In this document: positions 52,023 through 60,992 of the stretch, one piece after another
Numbering within the stretch: the stretch's first letter is position 1
How the letters are laid out: each line of letters begins with the position of its first letter
NCBI GenBank assembly: GCA_963697565.1
Contig: CAVOOM010000003.1
Span: 62,001 to 126,000 of the forward strand
From: CAWFSE01 sp963697565
GTDB taxonomy: Bacteria > Actinomycetota > Actinomycetes > CAVWCF01
DNA length: 64,000 bases
Direction: 5' to 3'
Notes under the pieces: generated by a model
What the model was told of the DNA's origin: nothing
The model's input: the letters and a program-made list of their open reading frames with translations, nothing else
The model's database searches: none
Translations under genes and position numbers: made by a program

Positions 52023-52649
52023 CTACTTCGAGTAGAGCTCGACGATCAGCTGCTCTTGCACCTGGGTGTCGATGACCTGCCGCGCAGGCAGGGCGTGCAC
52101 CAGGATGCGCATGCGGTTCGGGACGACCTCGAGCCACGCGGGGACGGTGCGCTCGCCGGCCTCGGCGCGCGCCACGACGAACGGCGTCAGCTCGACGCTG
52201 CCGGCGCGGACCTCGACGATGTCGTTCTCGGTCACGCGGTACGACGGGATGTCGACCTTCTTGCCGTTGACCGTGAAGTGGCCGTGGCGGACGAGCTGGC
52301 GGGCCATGTCGCGCGACTTGGCCATGCCCGCGCGGTAGACGACGTTGTCCAGCCGGCTCTCCAGGATGCGGAGCAGGTTCTCACCCGTCTTGCCCTGCTT
52401 GCGCTGGGCCTCCTCGTAGTACCCCCGGAACTGCTTCTCCAGGACGCCGTAGATGCGCGCGCACTTCTGCTTCTCGCGCATCTGCAGGAGGTACTCGCTG
52501 TCCTTGGTGCGGCCGCGGCCGTGCTCACCCGGGGGGTAGGGGCGGATCTCAATGGGGCACTTCGGGGATTCGCACTTGGCGCCCTTGAGGAAAAGCTTCG
52601 TCTTCTCGCGGCGGCATCGCTTGCAGTCCGCGCCGGTGTACCGGGCCAT
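52023..52649 (-). CDS. rpsD: 30S ribosomal protein S4
   Basis: The 208-residue protein starts ARYTGADCKRCRREKTKLFLKG, with two N-terminal Cys pairs (CKRC and, further on, CESPKC) consistent with a zinc-binding S4, and has the S4 RNA-binding domain (RLDNVVYRAGMAKSRDMARQLVRHGHFTVNG). S4 starts 30S assembly. Confidence 0.98.
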   Translation of the reverse strand: MARYTGADCKRCRREKTKLFLKGAKCESPKCPIEIRPYPPGEHGRGRTKDSEYLLQMREKQKCARIYGVLEKQFRGYYEEAQRKQGKTGENLLRILESRLDNVVYRAGMAKSRDMARQLVRHGHFTVNGKKVDIPSYRVTENDIVEVRAGSVELTPFVVARAEAGERTVPAWLEVVPNRMRILVHALPARQVIDTQVQEQLIVELYSK

Positions 52650-52667
52650 GGGTGTTCTCTCTCCTCG

Positions 52668-53075
52668 TCAGACGCGGCGGCGCTTGGGCGGACGGCAGCC
52701 GTTGTGGGCACTGGGGGTGACGTCGGCGATCGACCCGACCTCCAGGCCGGCGGCCTGCAGCGAGCGGATCGCGGTCTCGCGGCCGGAGCCGGGACCCTTG
52801 ACGAAGACGTCGACCTTCTTCATGCCGTGCTCCATCGCGCGGCGCGCGGCGGCCTCGGCGGCCATCTGCGCGGCGAACGGAGTCGACTTGCGCGAGCCCT
52901 TGAATCCGACCTGCCCGGCAGATGCCCAGGCGATCACGGCGCCGGACGGGTCGGTGATGGACACGATGGTGTTGTTGAACGTGCTCTTGATGTGCGCGTG
53001 GCCGTGGGCCACGTTCTTCTTTTCCTTGCGGCGCACCTTCTTGGCGCCCGCGGTCTGGCGGGTCTTGGGGGGCAT
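52668..53075 (-). CDS. rpsK: 30S ribosomal protein S11
   Basis: The 135-residue protein contains HIKSTFNNTIVSITDPSGAVIAWASAGQVGFKGSRKSTPFAAQ and ends TPSAHNGCRPPKRRRV, the standard S11 C-terminus. It is part of the platform near the E site. It lies 18 nt before rpsD. Confidence 0.98.
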   Translation of the reverse strand: MPPKTRQTAGAKKVRRKEKKNVAHGHAHIKSTFNNTIVSITDPSGAVIAWASAGQVGFKGSRKSTPFAAQMAAEAAARRAMEHGMKKVDVFVKGPGSGRETAIRSLQAAGLEVGSIADVTPSAHNGCRPPKRRRV

Positions 53076-53119
53076 ACGTCAGAAGCTCCTAAGCGAGGTC
53101 GTCGGTCCGGGTCGGACTA

Positions 53120-53500
53120 CTACTTCTTGCCGGCCTTCTTCTTGCCGGCGATGGCGCGACGCGGGCCCTTGCGGGTGCGCGCGTTGGTGTGGGTGCGCTG
53201 GCCGCGGACCGGCAGGCCCTTGCGGTGGCGCAGTCCCTGGTAGCAGCCGATCTCGACCTTGCGGCGGATGTCCGCCTGCACCTCGCGGCGCAGATCACCT
53301 TCGACCTTGTAGAAGCCCTCGATGTGGTCGCGGAGCTTCACGAGCTCCTCGTCGCCGAGGTCCTTGACGCGCAGGTCCGGGCTGACGCCGGTGGCCTCCA
53401 GCGTCTGGCGGGCGCGGGTACGGCCGATGCCGTAGATGTACGTGAGCGCAACCTCGAGCCGCTTGTCGCGGGGGAGGTCGACGCCGACGAGGCGTGCCAT
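53120..53500 (-). CDS. rpsM: 30S ribosomal protein S13
   Basis: The 126-residue protein contains ARLVGVDLPRDKRLEVALTYIYGIG and the C-terminal RGQRTHTNARTRKGPRR tail that approaches tRNA. It forms inter-subunit bridges at the head. It is preceded by rpmJ after 198 nt, the longest gap in this operon; I see no gene there. Confidence 0.98.
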   Translation of the reverse strand: MARLVGVDLPRDKRLEVALTYIYGIGRTRARQTLEATGVSPDLRVKDLGDEELVKLRDHIEGFYKVEGDLRREVQADIRRKVEIGCYQGLRHRKGLPVRGQRTHTNARTRKGPRRAIAGKKKAGKK

Positions 53501-53698
53501 GAGGCGGTCGCACTTCCTTCACTGGTTCGCAGAGGTCTCGCCCAGCACCGGTCCTGCCTTGCGGCAGGTCCCCGGCCTTGCGTACCGGGGGTGGCGTCTC
53601 GCGTGGCCGAGGCCGGCGAGGGTCGGGTGCTGCGCATGTCGGGTGGTGCGGTGGTGCTGTCGTGCGATGGAACTGGGTGGTGCAGGTGGTGCGGCTGC

Positions 53699-53812
53699 TC
53701 AGCCCTGGCGCTGCTTGTGGCGCAGGTTCTCGCAGATGACCATGACGCGACCGTGCCGGCGGATGACCTTGCACTTGTCGCAGATCGGCTTGACGCTCGG
53801 GTTGACCTTCAT
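53699..53812 (-). CDS. rpmJ: 50S ribosomal protein L36 (zinc-ribbon form)
   Basis: The 37-residue protein reads MKVNPSVKPICDKCKVIRRH and on to RHKQRQG. C11, C14, C27 and H32 form the zinc site of the C+ type. Its position between infA and rpsM is the standard one. Confidence 0.96.
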   Translation of the reverse strand: MKVNPSVKPICDKCKVIRRHGRVMVICENLRHKQRQG

Positions 53813-53828
53813 CTGATGGCTCCGTGAC

Positions 53829-54050
53829 TCACTTGTAGCGGTAAACGATCCGACCGCGGGTCAGGTCGTACGGGCTGAGCTCCACCACCACGCGGTCCTC
53901 GGGGAGGATCCGGATGTAGTGCTGGCGCATCTTCCCGGAGATGTGCGCGAGAACCTTGTGACCGTTGTTGAGCTCGACCCTGAACATGGCGTTCGGGAGT
54001 GACTCGACGACCGTGCCCTCGATCTCGATGGCGCCGTCTTTTTTGGACAT
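53829..54050 (-). CDS. infA: Translation initiation factor IF-1
   Basis: The 73-residue OB-fold protein has SKKDGAIEIEGTVVESLPNAMFRVEL, GKMRQHYIRILPEDRVVVELSPYDL and ends RGRIVYRYK. It occupies the A site during initiation. The start is ATG 54050; rpmJ follows after 16 nt. Confidence 0.98.
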   Translation of the reverse strand: MSKKDGAIEIEGTVVESLPNAMFRVELNNGHKVLAHISGKMRQHYIRILPEDRVVVELSPYDLTRGRIVYRYK

Positions 54051-54265
54051 GTGCTCGTGCAGATCCCTTGGTTGGCTGGTGGATCGGGCAGAACCGGCCC
54101 GAGGGTTCCGGGCCAGCGGCTAGGCCCACCGCGTGATGCCACGACGCCTGCGCCCAAGATGTGGTGCCAGCCGCTGGGCGCGGGGAAGCGACGGCTGCGA
54201 TCAGCCGAAGGCCCATCGTACGGCAGGCGCCCGCCTGGGCTCAAATGCGCGCCTGGCGGACCCCC

Positions 54266-55099
54266 TCAGGGCCGGCTCGCCGCCGGGCTGGGCACCCCAA
54301 GCGCGGCCAGCCGCTCGGCGCCGCCGTCAGGCGCCGTGAGCACCCAGGGGCCCTCGGGGGTGATGGCCACCGTGTGCTCCCAGTGGGCCGCCCAGGATCC
54401 GTCCTGGGTGGCCACGGTCCAGTCGTCGGGCAGCACCCTGGTCTGGCGCGACCCCTGGGTGACCATCGGCTCGATCGCCAGCGCCATCCCGGGCACCAGC
54501 CGTGGGCCTTTGCCCGGTTTGCCGTAGTTCGGGACCTGCGGGTCCATGTGCATCGAGGTGCCGATCCCGTGGCCGACGTAGTCCTCGAGGATGCCGTAGG
54601 CCCCCTGCCGGCGGACGTGCCGCTCCACGGCGTGGCCGATGTCGCTCAGCCGCCCGCCCGCCAGGGCCTGGGCGATGCCGGCCCACAGACCGCCCTCGGT
54701 GGCGGCCGAGAGGGCGAGCCGCTCGGGGGCGACCTCCCCCACCGCCACCGTGATCGCGGCGTCGCCGTGCCAGCCGTCCACGATCGCCCCGAAGTCGATC
54801 GACACCAGGTCGCCGTCGGTCAGCACCCGCGAACCGGGGATGCCGTGCACGACCTCGTCGTTGACCGACGCGCAGATCGCCGCCGGGAATGGCGGGTGGC
54901 CGTAGCCCAGGAAGCTCGAGGTGGCGCCGGCCTTGCGGAGGACCTCGCGAGCCACGGCGTCGAGGTCCGCGGTGGTGGCGCCCGGCACGGCCGCGGCGCG
55001 CACCGCGGCCAGGCCGTCGGCCACCACCAGCCCGGCCACGCGCATCAGCGCCAGCTGCTCAGGCGTCTTGATCTCGATCTCGCCGTCGCGCCATCCCAT
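54266..55099 (-). CDS. map: Methionine aminopeptidase type I
   Basis: The 277-residue enzyme has the pita-bread fold signatures: HGIPGSRVLTDGDLVSIDFGA (first metal Asp), HGDAAITV (second), GHGIGTSMH (His) and ALAIEPMV (Glu). It removes the N-terminal Met from new proteins. A 215-nt gap to infA follows with no gene. It lies 31 nt after adk. Confidence 0.97.
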   Translation of the reverse strand: MGWRDGEIEIKTPEQLALMRVAGLVVADGLAAVRAAAVPGATTADLDAVAREVLRKAGATSSFLGYGHPPFPAAICASVNDEVVHGIPGSRVLTDGDLVSIDFGAIVDGWHGDAAITVAVGEVAPERLALSAATEGGLWAGIAQALAGGRLSDIGHAVERHVRRQGAYGILEDYVGHGIGTSMHMDPQVPNYGKPGKGPRLVPGMALAIEPMVTQGSRQTRVLPDDWTVATQDGSWAAHWEHTVAITPEGPWVLTAPDGGAERLAALGVPSPAASRP

Positions 55100-55130
55100 G
55101 GGTGATCAGTCGGGTCCGTCGAGGCGGCGG

Positions 55131-55703
55131 TCAGGCCGCGGAGCCCGGCAGGGCGGCGAGGACGCGCTCGGTGACCTCGTCGACCCCGCCGATGCCGTCG
55201 ACCTGGACCAGCACGCCGCGGGCGCCGTACAGCTCGGTCAGCGGGTGCGTCTGCTCGGCGTAGACCTCGAGCCGGCGGCGGATGACGTCCTCGGTGTCGT
55301 CGGCCCGGCCCTCGAGGCTGGCCCGGTTGAGCAGCCGGGCGACGACCTCGTCGGTGTGGGCGGTGAGCTCGAGCACGGCATCGATGCGCTCGCCCCGCTC
55401 GGCGAGCATCGCGTCGAGCTCGGCCACCTGGGCGGTGGTGCGGGGGTAGCCGTCGAGCAGGAAGCCGCCGCCGCAGTCGGCCTCGGCGATCCGGGCCCGC
55501 ACCATCCGGTTGGTCACGTCGTCGGGGACGTACTCGCCGGCGTCCATGTAGCGCTTGGCCTCGATGCCGAGCGGGGTGCCACCGGCGACGTTGCCGCGGA
55601 AGATGTCGCCCGTCGAGATGGCCGGGATGCCGAGGTGCTCGGCGATCCGCTTGGCCTGGGTGCCCTTGCCGGCGCCTGGGGGTCCGACGAGAACGATGCG
55701 CAC
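55131..55703 (-). CDS. adk: Adenylate kinase
   Basis: The 190-residue enzyme has the P-loop VGPPGAGKGT (6-15), the GFLLDGYPRT site and RADDTEDVIRRRL. The lid is the short form without zinc cysteines, usual in actinobacteria. It balances AMP, ADP and ATP. GTG 55703 fits the family start; the frame open above it is secY antiphase. Confidence 0.97.
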   Translation of the reverse strand: MRIVLVGPPGAGKGTQAKRIAEHLGIPAISTGDIFRGNVAGGTPLGIEAKRYMDAGEYVPDDVTNRMVRARIAEADCGGGFLLDGYPRTTAQVAELDAMLAERGERIDAVLELTAHTDEVVARLLNRASLEGRADDTEDVIRRRLEVYAEQTHPLTELYGARGVLVQVDGIGGVDEVTERVLAALPGSAA

Positions 55704-55780
55704 GGGCGGGCCTTTCGTCGAGGGGACCGGTCGCCGAGGGGCGGCTCGAGGGCTGGACTGGGTCCAGTCTCCCATGCCGC

Positions 55781-57076
55781 CTAGCGCAGGAAGCCCTCGT
55801 AGTTGCGCTGCTGCAGCTGGCTCTCGATCTGCTTCACCGTGTCCAGCCCGACGCCGACCATGATCAGGATCGAGGTGCCGCCGAACGGGAACTGCTGGCT
55901 GGCGTTGATCAGGGCGAAGGCGATGATCGGGATGATCGCGATGAACGCGAGGTAGAGCGACCCGGTCGCGGTCAGCCGGGTGAGCACGTAGTCGAGGTAC
56001 TCCGCCGTCGGCCGGCCGGCCCGGATGCCGGGGATGAAGCCGCCGTACTTCTTCATGTTGTCGGCGACCTCGTCGGGGTTGAACGTGATCGCGACGTAGA
56101 AGTAGGTGAAGAAGATGATCAGCAGGAAGTACGTGATCACGTAGATCGGCTGGTCGCCTTGGACCAGGTTGCGCTGGATCCAGGTCGACCACGACGAGTC
56201 GGTGCCGGCGATCTGCACGAGCAGGGTCGGCAGGTAGAGCAGCGACGAGGCGAAGATGACCGGGATCACGCCGGCCTGGTTGACCTTGATCGGGATGTAC
56301 GTCGAGGTCCCGCCGTACATCCGCCGGCCGATCTGGCGCTTGGCGTACTGCACCGGGATCCGGCGCTGGGCCTGCTCGACGAACACCACGCCGGCCACCA
56401 GGGCCAGCCCGATCAGCAGCACCAGGGAGAAGGTGAACCAGCCGCTCACCCGCTGGATCGCCCACAGCTGGGCCGGGAAGCCGGAGATGATCGAGGTGAA
56501 GATCAGCAGCGACATGCCGTTGCCGATGCCGCGGTCGGTGATCAGCTCGCCGAGCCACATGATCACCGCGGTGCCGGCGGTCATCGTCAAGACCATCGTG
56601 GCCAGGACCCAGATGCCCTCGTTGGGGATGAGGTCCTCGTTGCAGCCGCTGAACAGCTGGCCGGGGTTGCGGGCGATCGCGATCAGGCCGGTGGACTGCA
56701 GCACCGCCAGGGCCACCGTCAGGTAGCGGGTGTACTGCGTGAGCATCGCCGTGCCGGACTGGCCCTCCTTCTTGAGGGCCTCAAACCGCGGGATCACCAC
56801 GGTGAGCAGCTGGATGATGATGCTCGCCGTGATGTACGGCATGATCCCCAGCGCGAAGATCGACAACTGCAGCAGCGCACCGCCGCTGAACAGGTTGATC
56901 AGGCCGTACAGGCTGTTGTCCTCGACCGCGGTGATGCAGACCTGGATGGCGCCGTAGTCGACACCGGGCGTCGGGATGACCGAGCCGAGCCGGAACAGCG
57001 CGAGGATGAACAGCACAAACAGCAGCTTGCGCCGCAGGTCGGGCGTCTTGAACGCCCGGACGAATGCGCTGAGCAC
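55781..57076 (-). CDS. secY: Protein translocase subunit SecY
   Basis: The 431-residue membrane protein has ten helices. It has GVMPYITASI-like GIMPYITASIIIQLL, RGIGNGMSLLIFTSI and the C-terminal QQRNYEGFLR. It is the channel of the Sec system with SecE and SecG. The start is GTG 57076. It lies 107 nt after rplO and 77 nt before adk. Confidence 0.98.
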   Translation of the reverse strand: MLSAFVRAFKTPDLRRKLLFVLFILALFRLGSVIPTPGVDYGAIQVCITAVEDNSLYGLINLFSGGALLQLSIFALGIMPYITASIIIQLLTVVIPRFEALKKEGQSGTAMLTQYTRYLTVALAVLQSTGLIAIARNPGQLFSGCNEDLIPNEGIWVLATMVLTMTAGTAVIMWLGELITDRGIGNGMSLLIFTSIISGFPAQLWAIQRVSGWFTFSLVLLIGLALVAGVVFVEQAQRRIPVQYAKRQIGRRMYGGTSTYIPIKVNQAGVIPVIFASSLLYLPTLLVQIAGTDSSWSTWIQRNLVQGDQPIYVITYFLLIIFFTYFYVAITFNPDEVADNMKKYGGFIPGIRAGRPTAEYLDYVLTRLTATGSLYLAFIAIIPIIAFALINASQQFPFGGTSILIMVGVGLDTVKQIESQLQQRNYEGFLR

Positions 57077-57183
57077 GGCGGTGGCTCCTGACCTGACGGT
57101 GTCGTGGGTGCGGACTCTAACAGCCGGGCCCCCTCCCGCCGAGGGTGGCGAGAGCGAGCCCGGGTCGTGCTGGGGGTGAGCCG

Positions 57184-57624
57184 TCAGGCCTCGGTGGCCG
57201 AACCGCCCGCTGCGGTGATCTTGTCCTTGGCGGTCGCCGAGAACTTCTGCGCGGTCACCTGCAGGGCCACCGACAGATCGCCGTTGCCCAGGATCTTGAC
57301 CGGCTGGTTCTTGCGGACGGCGCCCTTGGCGACCAGGTCGTCCACGGTGACCTCCCCGCCCGAGGGGTAGAGCGCCTGCAGCGCGGCCAGGTTGACGACC
57401 TGGTACTCGACGCGGAACGGGTTGGTGAACCCGCGCAGCTTCGGCAGGCGCATGTGCAGCGGCATCTGGCCGCCCTCGAACGCGGCGGGCACCTGGTAGC
57501 GGGCCTTGGTGCCCTTGGTGCCGCGACCCGCGGTCTTGCCCTTGGAGCCCTCGCCGCGACCCACGCGGGTCTTGGGCGTCTTGGAGCCTGGCGCGGGACG
57601 CAGGTGGTGAACCTTGAGCGTCAT
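57184..57624 (-). CDS. rplO: 50S ribosomal protein L15
   Basis: The 146-residue protein has the Gly/Lys-rich N-terminus (GSKTPKTRVGRGEGSKGKTAGRG), the GGQMPLHMRLPKLRGFTN centre and VNLAALQALYPSGGEV. It is a late assembly protein of the large subunit. It starts 1 nt after rpmD. Confidence 0.98.
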   Translation of the reverse strand: MTLKVHHLRPAPGSKTPKTRVGRGEGSKGKTAGRGTKGTKARYQVPAAFEGGQMPLHMRLPKLRGFTNPFRVEYQVVNLAALQALYPSGGEVTVDDLVAKGAVRKNQPVKILGNGDLSVALQVTAQKFSATAKDKITAAGGSATEA

Positions 57625-57625
57625 A

Positions 57626-57808
57626 TCAGTCGACCTCCTCGACCGTGATGAGGTGCCGCACGGTGTGAACCATGCCGCGGACCTCGGGACGGTCCTCCTT
57701 CACAACGACATCGCCGATCCGCTTGAGGCCCAGCGTGCGCAGGGTCTCGCGCTGGTTGGGCTTGCCGCCGATGTGCGAACGGATCTGCGTGACCTTCAGC
57801 CGACCCAT
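57626..57808 (-). CDS. rpmD: 50S ribosomal protein L30
   Basis: The 60-residue protein has LKVTQIRSHIGGKPNQRETLRTLGL and ends VRHLITVEEVD. ATG 57808 overlaps the rpsE stop (ATGA). The longer open frame above it is antiphase to rpsE. Confidence 0.97.
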   Translation of the reverse strand: MGRLKVTQIRSHIGGKPNQRETLRTLGLKRIGDVVVKEDRPEVRGMVHTVRHLITVEEVD

Positions 57809-58410
57809 CAGGCACCACCCGCAGCGCGGGCCCGCAGCAGGCCGGCTGGGGCGATGTCCTCGAGCGGCAGGCCGCGGCGGGCGGCCACCTCCTCGGGGCG
57901 CTCCAGGCCCTTGAGCGCCGCCACGGTCGCGTGGACGACGTTGATCGCGTTGTCCGAGCCGAGCGACTTGCTCAGCACGTCGTGGACGCCGGCGCACTCC
58001 AGCACGGCGCGCACGGGGCCACCCGCGATGATCCCCGTACCAGGGGCGGCGGGGCGCAGCAGGACGACGCCTGCGGCCTTCTCGCCCTGGATCGGGTGCG
58101 GGATGGTGCCCTGGATGCGCGGCACCTTGAAGAAGTTCTTCTTGGCCTCCTCGACGCCCTTGGCGATCGCCGCGGGCACCTCCTTGGCCTTGCCGTAGCC
58201 GACGCCGACCTGGCCGTCGCCATCGCCCACCACGACAAGCGCGGTGAAGCTGAAGCGACGACCACCCTTCACGACCTTGGCGACGCGGTTGATCGCGACG
58301 ACGCGCTCGAGGTAGGCGGTCTTCTCGGCGACCTGCTCGCCGCGACGACCATCCCGCCGGTCACGACGCTCGCCACCGGCTCCGCTCCCGCGGCGCTGGG
58401 GTCCAGCCAT
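57808..58410 (-). CDS. rpsE: 30S ribosomal protein S5
   Basis: The 200-residue protein's S5 core runs from ERVVAINRVAKVVKGGRRFSFTALVVVGD through AIAKGVEEAKKN to the C-terminal SDNAINVVHATVAALKGL. A 35-residue Arg/Gly-rich N-terminal extension is typical for actinobacteria. S5 helps decoding accuracy. Confidence 0.98.
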   Translation of the reverse strand: MAGPQRRGSGAGGERRDRRDGRRGEQVAEKTAYLERVVAINRVAKVVKGGRRFSFTALVVVGDGDGQVGVGYGKAKEVPAAIAKGVEEAKKNFFKVPRIQGTIPHPIQGEKAAGVVLLRPAAPGTGIIAGGPVRAVLECAGVHDVLSKSLGSDNAINVVHATVAALKGLERPEEVAARRGLPLEDIAPAGLLRARAAGGA

Positions 58411-58442
58411 CAGATGTTCCTTCTCTCGTGATCGGTTCGGGA

Positions 58443-58844
58443 CTAGAACGCCAGGCCGGCTTCGCGCGCGCCGTCGGCGACGGCGGCCACGCGGCCGTGG
58501 TACTGGCGCCCGCCGCGGTCGAAGACGACCGACTCGACGCCGGCGGCCTTGGCGCGCTCGCCGACGAGCTCGCCGACCTTGCGGGCCTTGGCCGTCTTGT
58601 CGCCGTCGTTGCCGCGCAGCGTGCTCTCCATCGTGGAGGCAGACGCCAGCGTGACGCCGGCGACGTCGTCGACGACCTGGACGAAGACGTGGCGCGACGA
58701 GCGCGTCACGACCAGGCGCGGGCGCTCCGGCGTGCCGGACACCTTCTTGCGGACGCGGACGTGGCGGCGCTTGGCCGCCAGGCCCTTGCGGCTGGCCTTC
58801 GTGCCGCTGAGCTTGGCCGCGATAGCGGCTCGGGTCTTCGGCAT
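58443..58844 (-). CDS. rplR: 50S ribosomal protein L18
   Basis: The 133-residue protein has RRHVRVRKKVSGTPERPRLVVTRSSRHVFVQVVDD and ends FDRGGRQYHGRVAAVADGAREAGLAF. It binds 5S rRNA. It lies 3 nt after rplF. Confidence 0.98.
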   Translation of the reverse strand: MPKTRAAIAAKLSGTKASRKGLAAKRRHVRVRKKVSGTPERPRLVVTRSSRHVFVQVVDDVAGVTLASASTMESTLRGNDGDKTAKARKVGELVGERAKAAGVESVVFDRGGRQYHGRVAAVADGAREAGLAF

Positions 58845-58847
58845 CGC

Positions 58848-59387
58848 TTACTTACCAGCCTTTCCGACCTTGCGGCGGACGACCTCGCCCGCGTAGCGCA
58901 CGCCCTTGCCCTTGTACGGCTCAGGCTTGCGCAGCTTGCGGATGTTCGCGGCGACCTCGCCGACGCGCTGCTTGTCGATCCCCTGGACGGAGAACTTGGT
59001 GGGGCTCTCCACCGCGAACGAGATGCCCTCGGGCGCCTCGACGGTGATCGCGTGGGAGTAGCCGAGGGCGAACTCCAGCGCGCTGCCCTTGGCCTGGACG
59101 CGGTAGCCGACGCCGACGATCTCGAGGCCCTTGGTGTAGCCCTCGGTGACGCCGGTGATCATGTTGGCGATGAGCGTGCGGGTCAGGCCGTGCAGCGAGC
59201 GGTTGGAGCGCTCGTCGTTCGGGCGGATCACCTTGACGGTGCCGTCCTCGTCGCGCTCCAGGGAGATCGGCTCGGCCACGGTGTGGCTGAGCGTGCCCTT
59301 GGGGCCCTTGACGGTCACCGACTGGCCCTCGATGGAGACGTCGACACCGCTGGGAACGGAGATGGGCAGACGACCGATACGTGACAT
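58848..59387 (-). CDS. rplF: 50S ribosomal protein L6
   Basis: The 179-residue protein has two related domains (SRIGRLPISVPSGVDVSIEGQ; SPTKFSVQGIDKQRVGEVAANIRKLRKPEPYKGKGVRY). It sits near the factor-binding site. Confidence 0.98.
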   Translation of the reverse strand: MSRIGRLPISVPSGVDVSIEGQSVTVKGPKGTLSHTVAEPISLERDEDGTVKVIRPNDERSNRSLHGLTRTLIANMITGVTEGYTKGLEIVGVGYRVQAKGSALEFALGYSHAITVEAPEGISFAVESPTKFSVQGIDKQRVGEVAANIRKLRKPEPYKGKGVRYAGEVVRRKVGKAGK

Positions 59388-59404
59388 GGGGTCTCCTCCT
59401 TCCG

Positions 59405-59809
59405 TTACCAGACGTAGGCGAGGACTTCCCCACCCACGCCCTTCTTGTTCGCCTGGCGGTCGGTCAGCAGGCCGGTCGACGTCGAGATGATCGCGATGCC
59501 GAGGCCGCCGAGCACGCGGGGCAGGCCGGTGGACTTCGCGTAGACGCGCAGCCCGGGCTTGCTCACCCGACGCACGCCCGCGATCGAGCGCTCGCGGTTG
59601 GGGCCGTACTTGAGGTCGACGACCAGCGTGGAGCCGGGCGCGTCCTCGTTCTCGGCGACCTTCCAGCCGGCGATGTAGCCCTCCTGCAAGAGGATCTGGG
59701 CGATGTGCGTCTTGATCTTGCTCGACGGCATGGCCACCTCGTCGTGGTACGCCTGGTTGGCGTTCCGGATCCGGGTGAGCATGTCCGCAATCGGGTCGGT
59801 CATGGTCAT
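59405..59809 (-). CDS. rpsH: 30S ribosomal protein S8
   Basis: The 134-residue protein begins TMTDPIADMLTRIRNANQAYHD and ends GVGGEVLAYVW, with LPRVLGGLGIAIISTSTGLLTD. It binds the central domain of 16S rRNA. It lies 17 nt before rplF and 73 nt after rpsN. Confidence 0.98.
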   Translation of the reverse strand: MTMTDPIADMLTRIRNANQAYHDEVAMPSSKIKTHIAQILLQEGYIAGWKVAENEDAPGSTLVVDLKYGPNRERSIAGVRRVSKPGLRVYAKSTGLPRVLGGLGIAIISTSTGLLTDRQANKKGVGGEVLAYVW

Positions 59810-59882
59810 GAAAGGGCCTAGGGCCTTCCTCGCCGTGGTATCCCCGGTTCAGTCGACCTGGGGACCTGCGGCGTCGTTGGGT

Positions 59883-60068
59883 TTACCAGCTGCTCTTGGT
59901 GATGCCCGGCAACTCGCCCCGGTGCGCCATCTCACGGAAGCACACGCGGCACAGGCCGAACTTGCGGTACACCGCGTGCGGACGGCCGCACCGGTTGCAC
60001 CTGGTGTAGCCGCGCACCTTGAACTTCGGGGTGCTGGCCGCCTTGTTGATCAGGCTCTTCTTCGCCAC
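59883..60068 (-). CDS. rpsN: 30S ribosomal protein S14, zinc type (type Z)
   Basis: The 61-residue protein has a zinc site C24, C27, C40, C43 (TRCNRCGRP...GLCRVCFRE) and ends LPGITKSSW. It is the short zinc-binding form; a zinc-independent paralogue would be elsewhere if present. GTG 60068 follows rplE by 2 nt. Confidence 0.97.
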   Translation of the reverse strand: MAKKSLINKAASTPKFKVRGYTRCNRCGRPHAVYRKFGLCRVCFREMAHRGELPGITKSSW

Positions 60069-60070
60069 GG

Positions 60071-60658
60071 TCAGTTCTCCTTGAACGGGAAGCCGAGGCG
60101 CTTGAGCAGCGCGCGGCCCTCGTCGTCGTTGGCCGCGGTCGTCACCACGGTGATATCCATGCCGCGGACGCGGTCGACCTTGTCCTGGTCGATCTCGTGG
60201 AAGACGGCCTGCTCGGTGAGCCCGAACGTGTAGTTGCCCTTGCCGTCGAACTGCCTCGGCGACAGGCCGCGGAAGTCGCGGATGCGGGGCAGCGCGACCG
60301 ACAGCAGGCGGTCCAGGAACTCCCACATCCGGTCGCCGCGCAGCGTCACGTGCGCGCCGATCGGCATGCCCTCGCGCAGCTTGAACTGCGCGATGGACTT
60401 GCGGGCCTTGGTGACCTGCGGCTTCTGGCCGGTGATCGAGGTGAGGTCCTTGATGGCGCCCTCGATGAGCTTGGAGTCGCGGGCGGCGTCGCCCACTCCC
60501 ATGTTCACCACGATCTTGACCAGGCCGGGGACCTGCATCACGTTGCTGAAGCCGAAGTCCTCAAGCAGCGCCGGCGCGATCTCCTCGCGGTAGCGGAGCT
60601 TGAGCCGAGGCTGCACCTTGACCTCGGCCGAGGTCGTGGTCTCGTCGGCGACCGTCAT
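60071..60658 (-). CDS. rplE: 50S ribosomal protein L5
   Basis: The 195-residue protein has LKLRYREEIAPALLEDFGFSNVMQVPGLVKIVVNMGVGDA and the C-terminal QDKVDRVRGMDITVVTTAANDDEGRALLK. It binds 5S rRNA. ATG 60658 overlaps the rplX stop by 1 nt. Confidence 0.98.
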   Translation of the reverse strand: MTVADETTTSAEVKVQPRLKLRYREEIAPALLEDFGFSNVMQVPGLVKIVVNMGVGDAARDSKLIEGAIKDLTSITGQKPQVTKARKSIAQFKLREGMPIGAHVTLRGDRMWEFLDRLLSVALPRIRDFRGLSPRQFDGKGNYTFGLTEQAVFHEIDQDKVDRVRGMDITVVTTAANDDEGRALLKRLGFPFKEN

Positions 60659-60990
60659 CAGATCTCCTCCCCGGTCCGCTTGGCGACCCGGGTGCGGTTG
60701 CCCTCGTCGTCGCGCTTGATGCCGACGCGCGAGCCGACCTTCTTGCCGTCCTTCTCGACGACGACCTGCACGTTGGACACGTGGATCGGCGCCTCGGCGG
60801 TCACGATGCCGCCGGTCTTCGCGCCGCGGGTCGTCTGGCCCACCTTGGTGTGCTTGGTGATGCGGTTGACGCCCTCGACCAGCACGCGGTCGTTCTCCGG
60901 GTAGGCGTGGATCACCTTGCCGTAGACGCCCTTGTCCTTGCCGGCGATCACCAGCACGGTGTCGCCCTTCTTGATGCGCATGCGCCCCAT
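60658..60990 (-). CDS. rplX: 50S ribosomal protein L24
   Basis: The 110-residue KOW protein contains RIKKGDTVLVIAGKDKGVYGKV and VEGVNRITKHTKV. It is an early assembly protein. ATG 60990 follows the rplN stop by 2 nt. Confidence 0.98.
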   Translation of the reverse strand: MGRMRIKKGDTVLVIAGKDKGVYGKVIHAYPENDRVLVEGVNRITKHTKVGQTTRGAKTGGIVTAEAPIHVSNVQVVVEKDGKKVGSRVGIKRDDEGNRTRVAKRTGEEI

Positions 60991-60992
60991 GG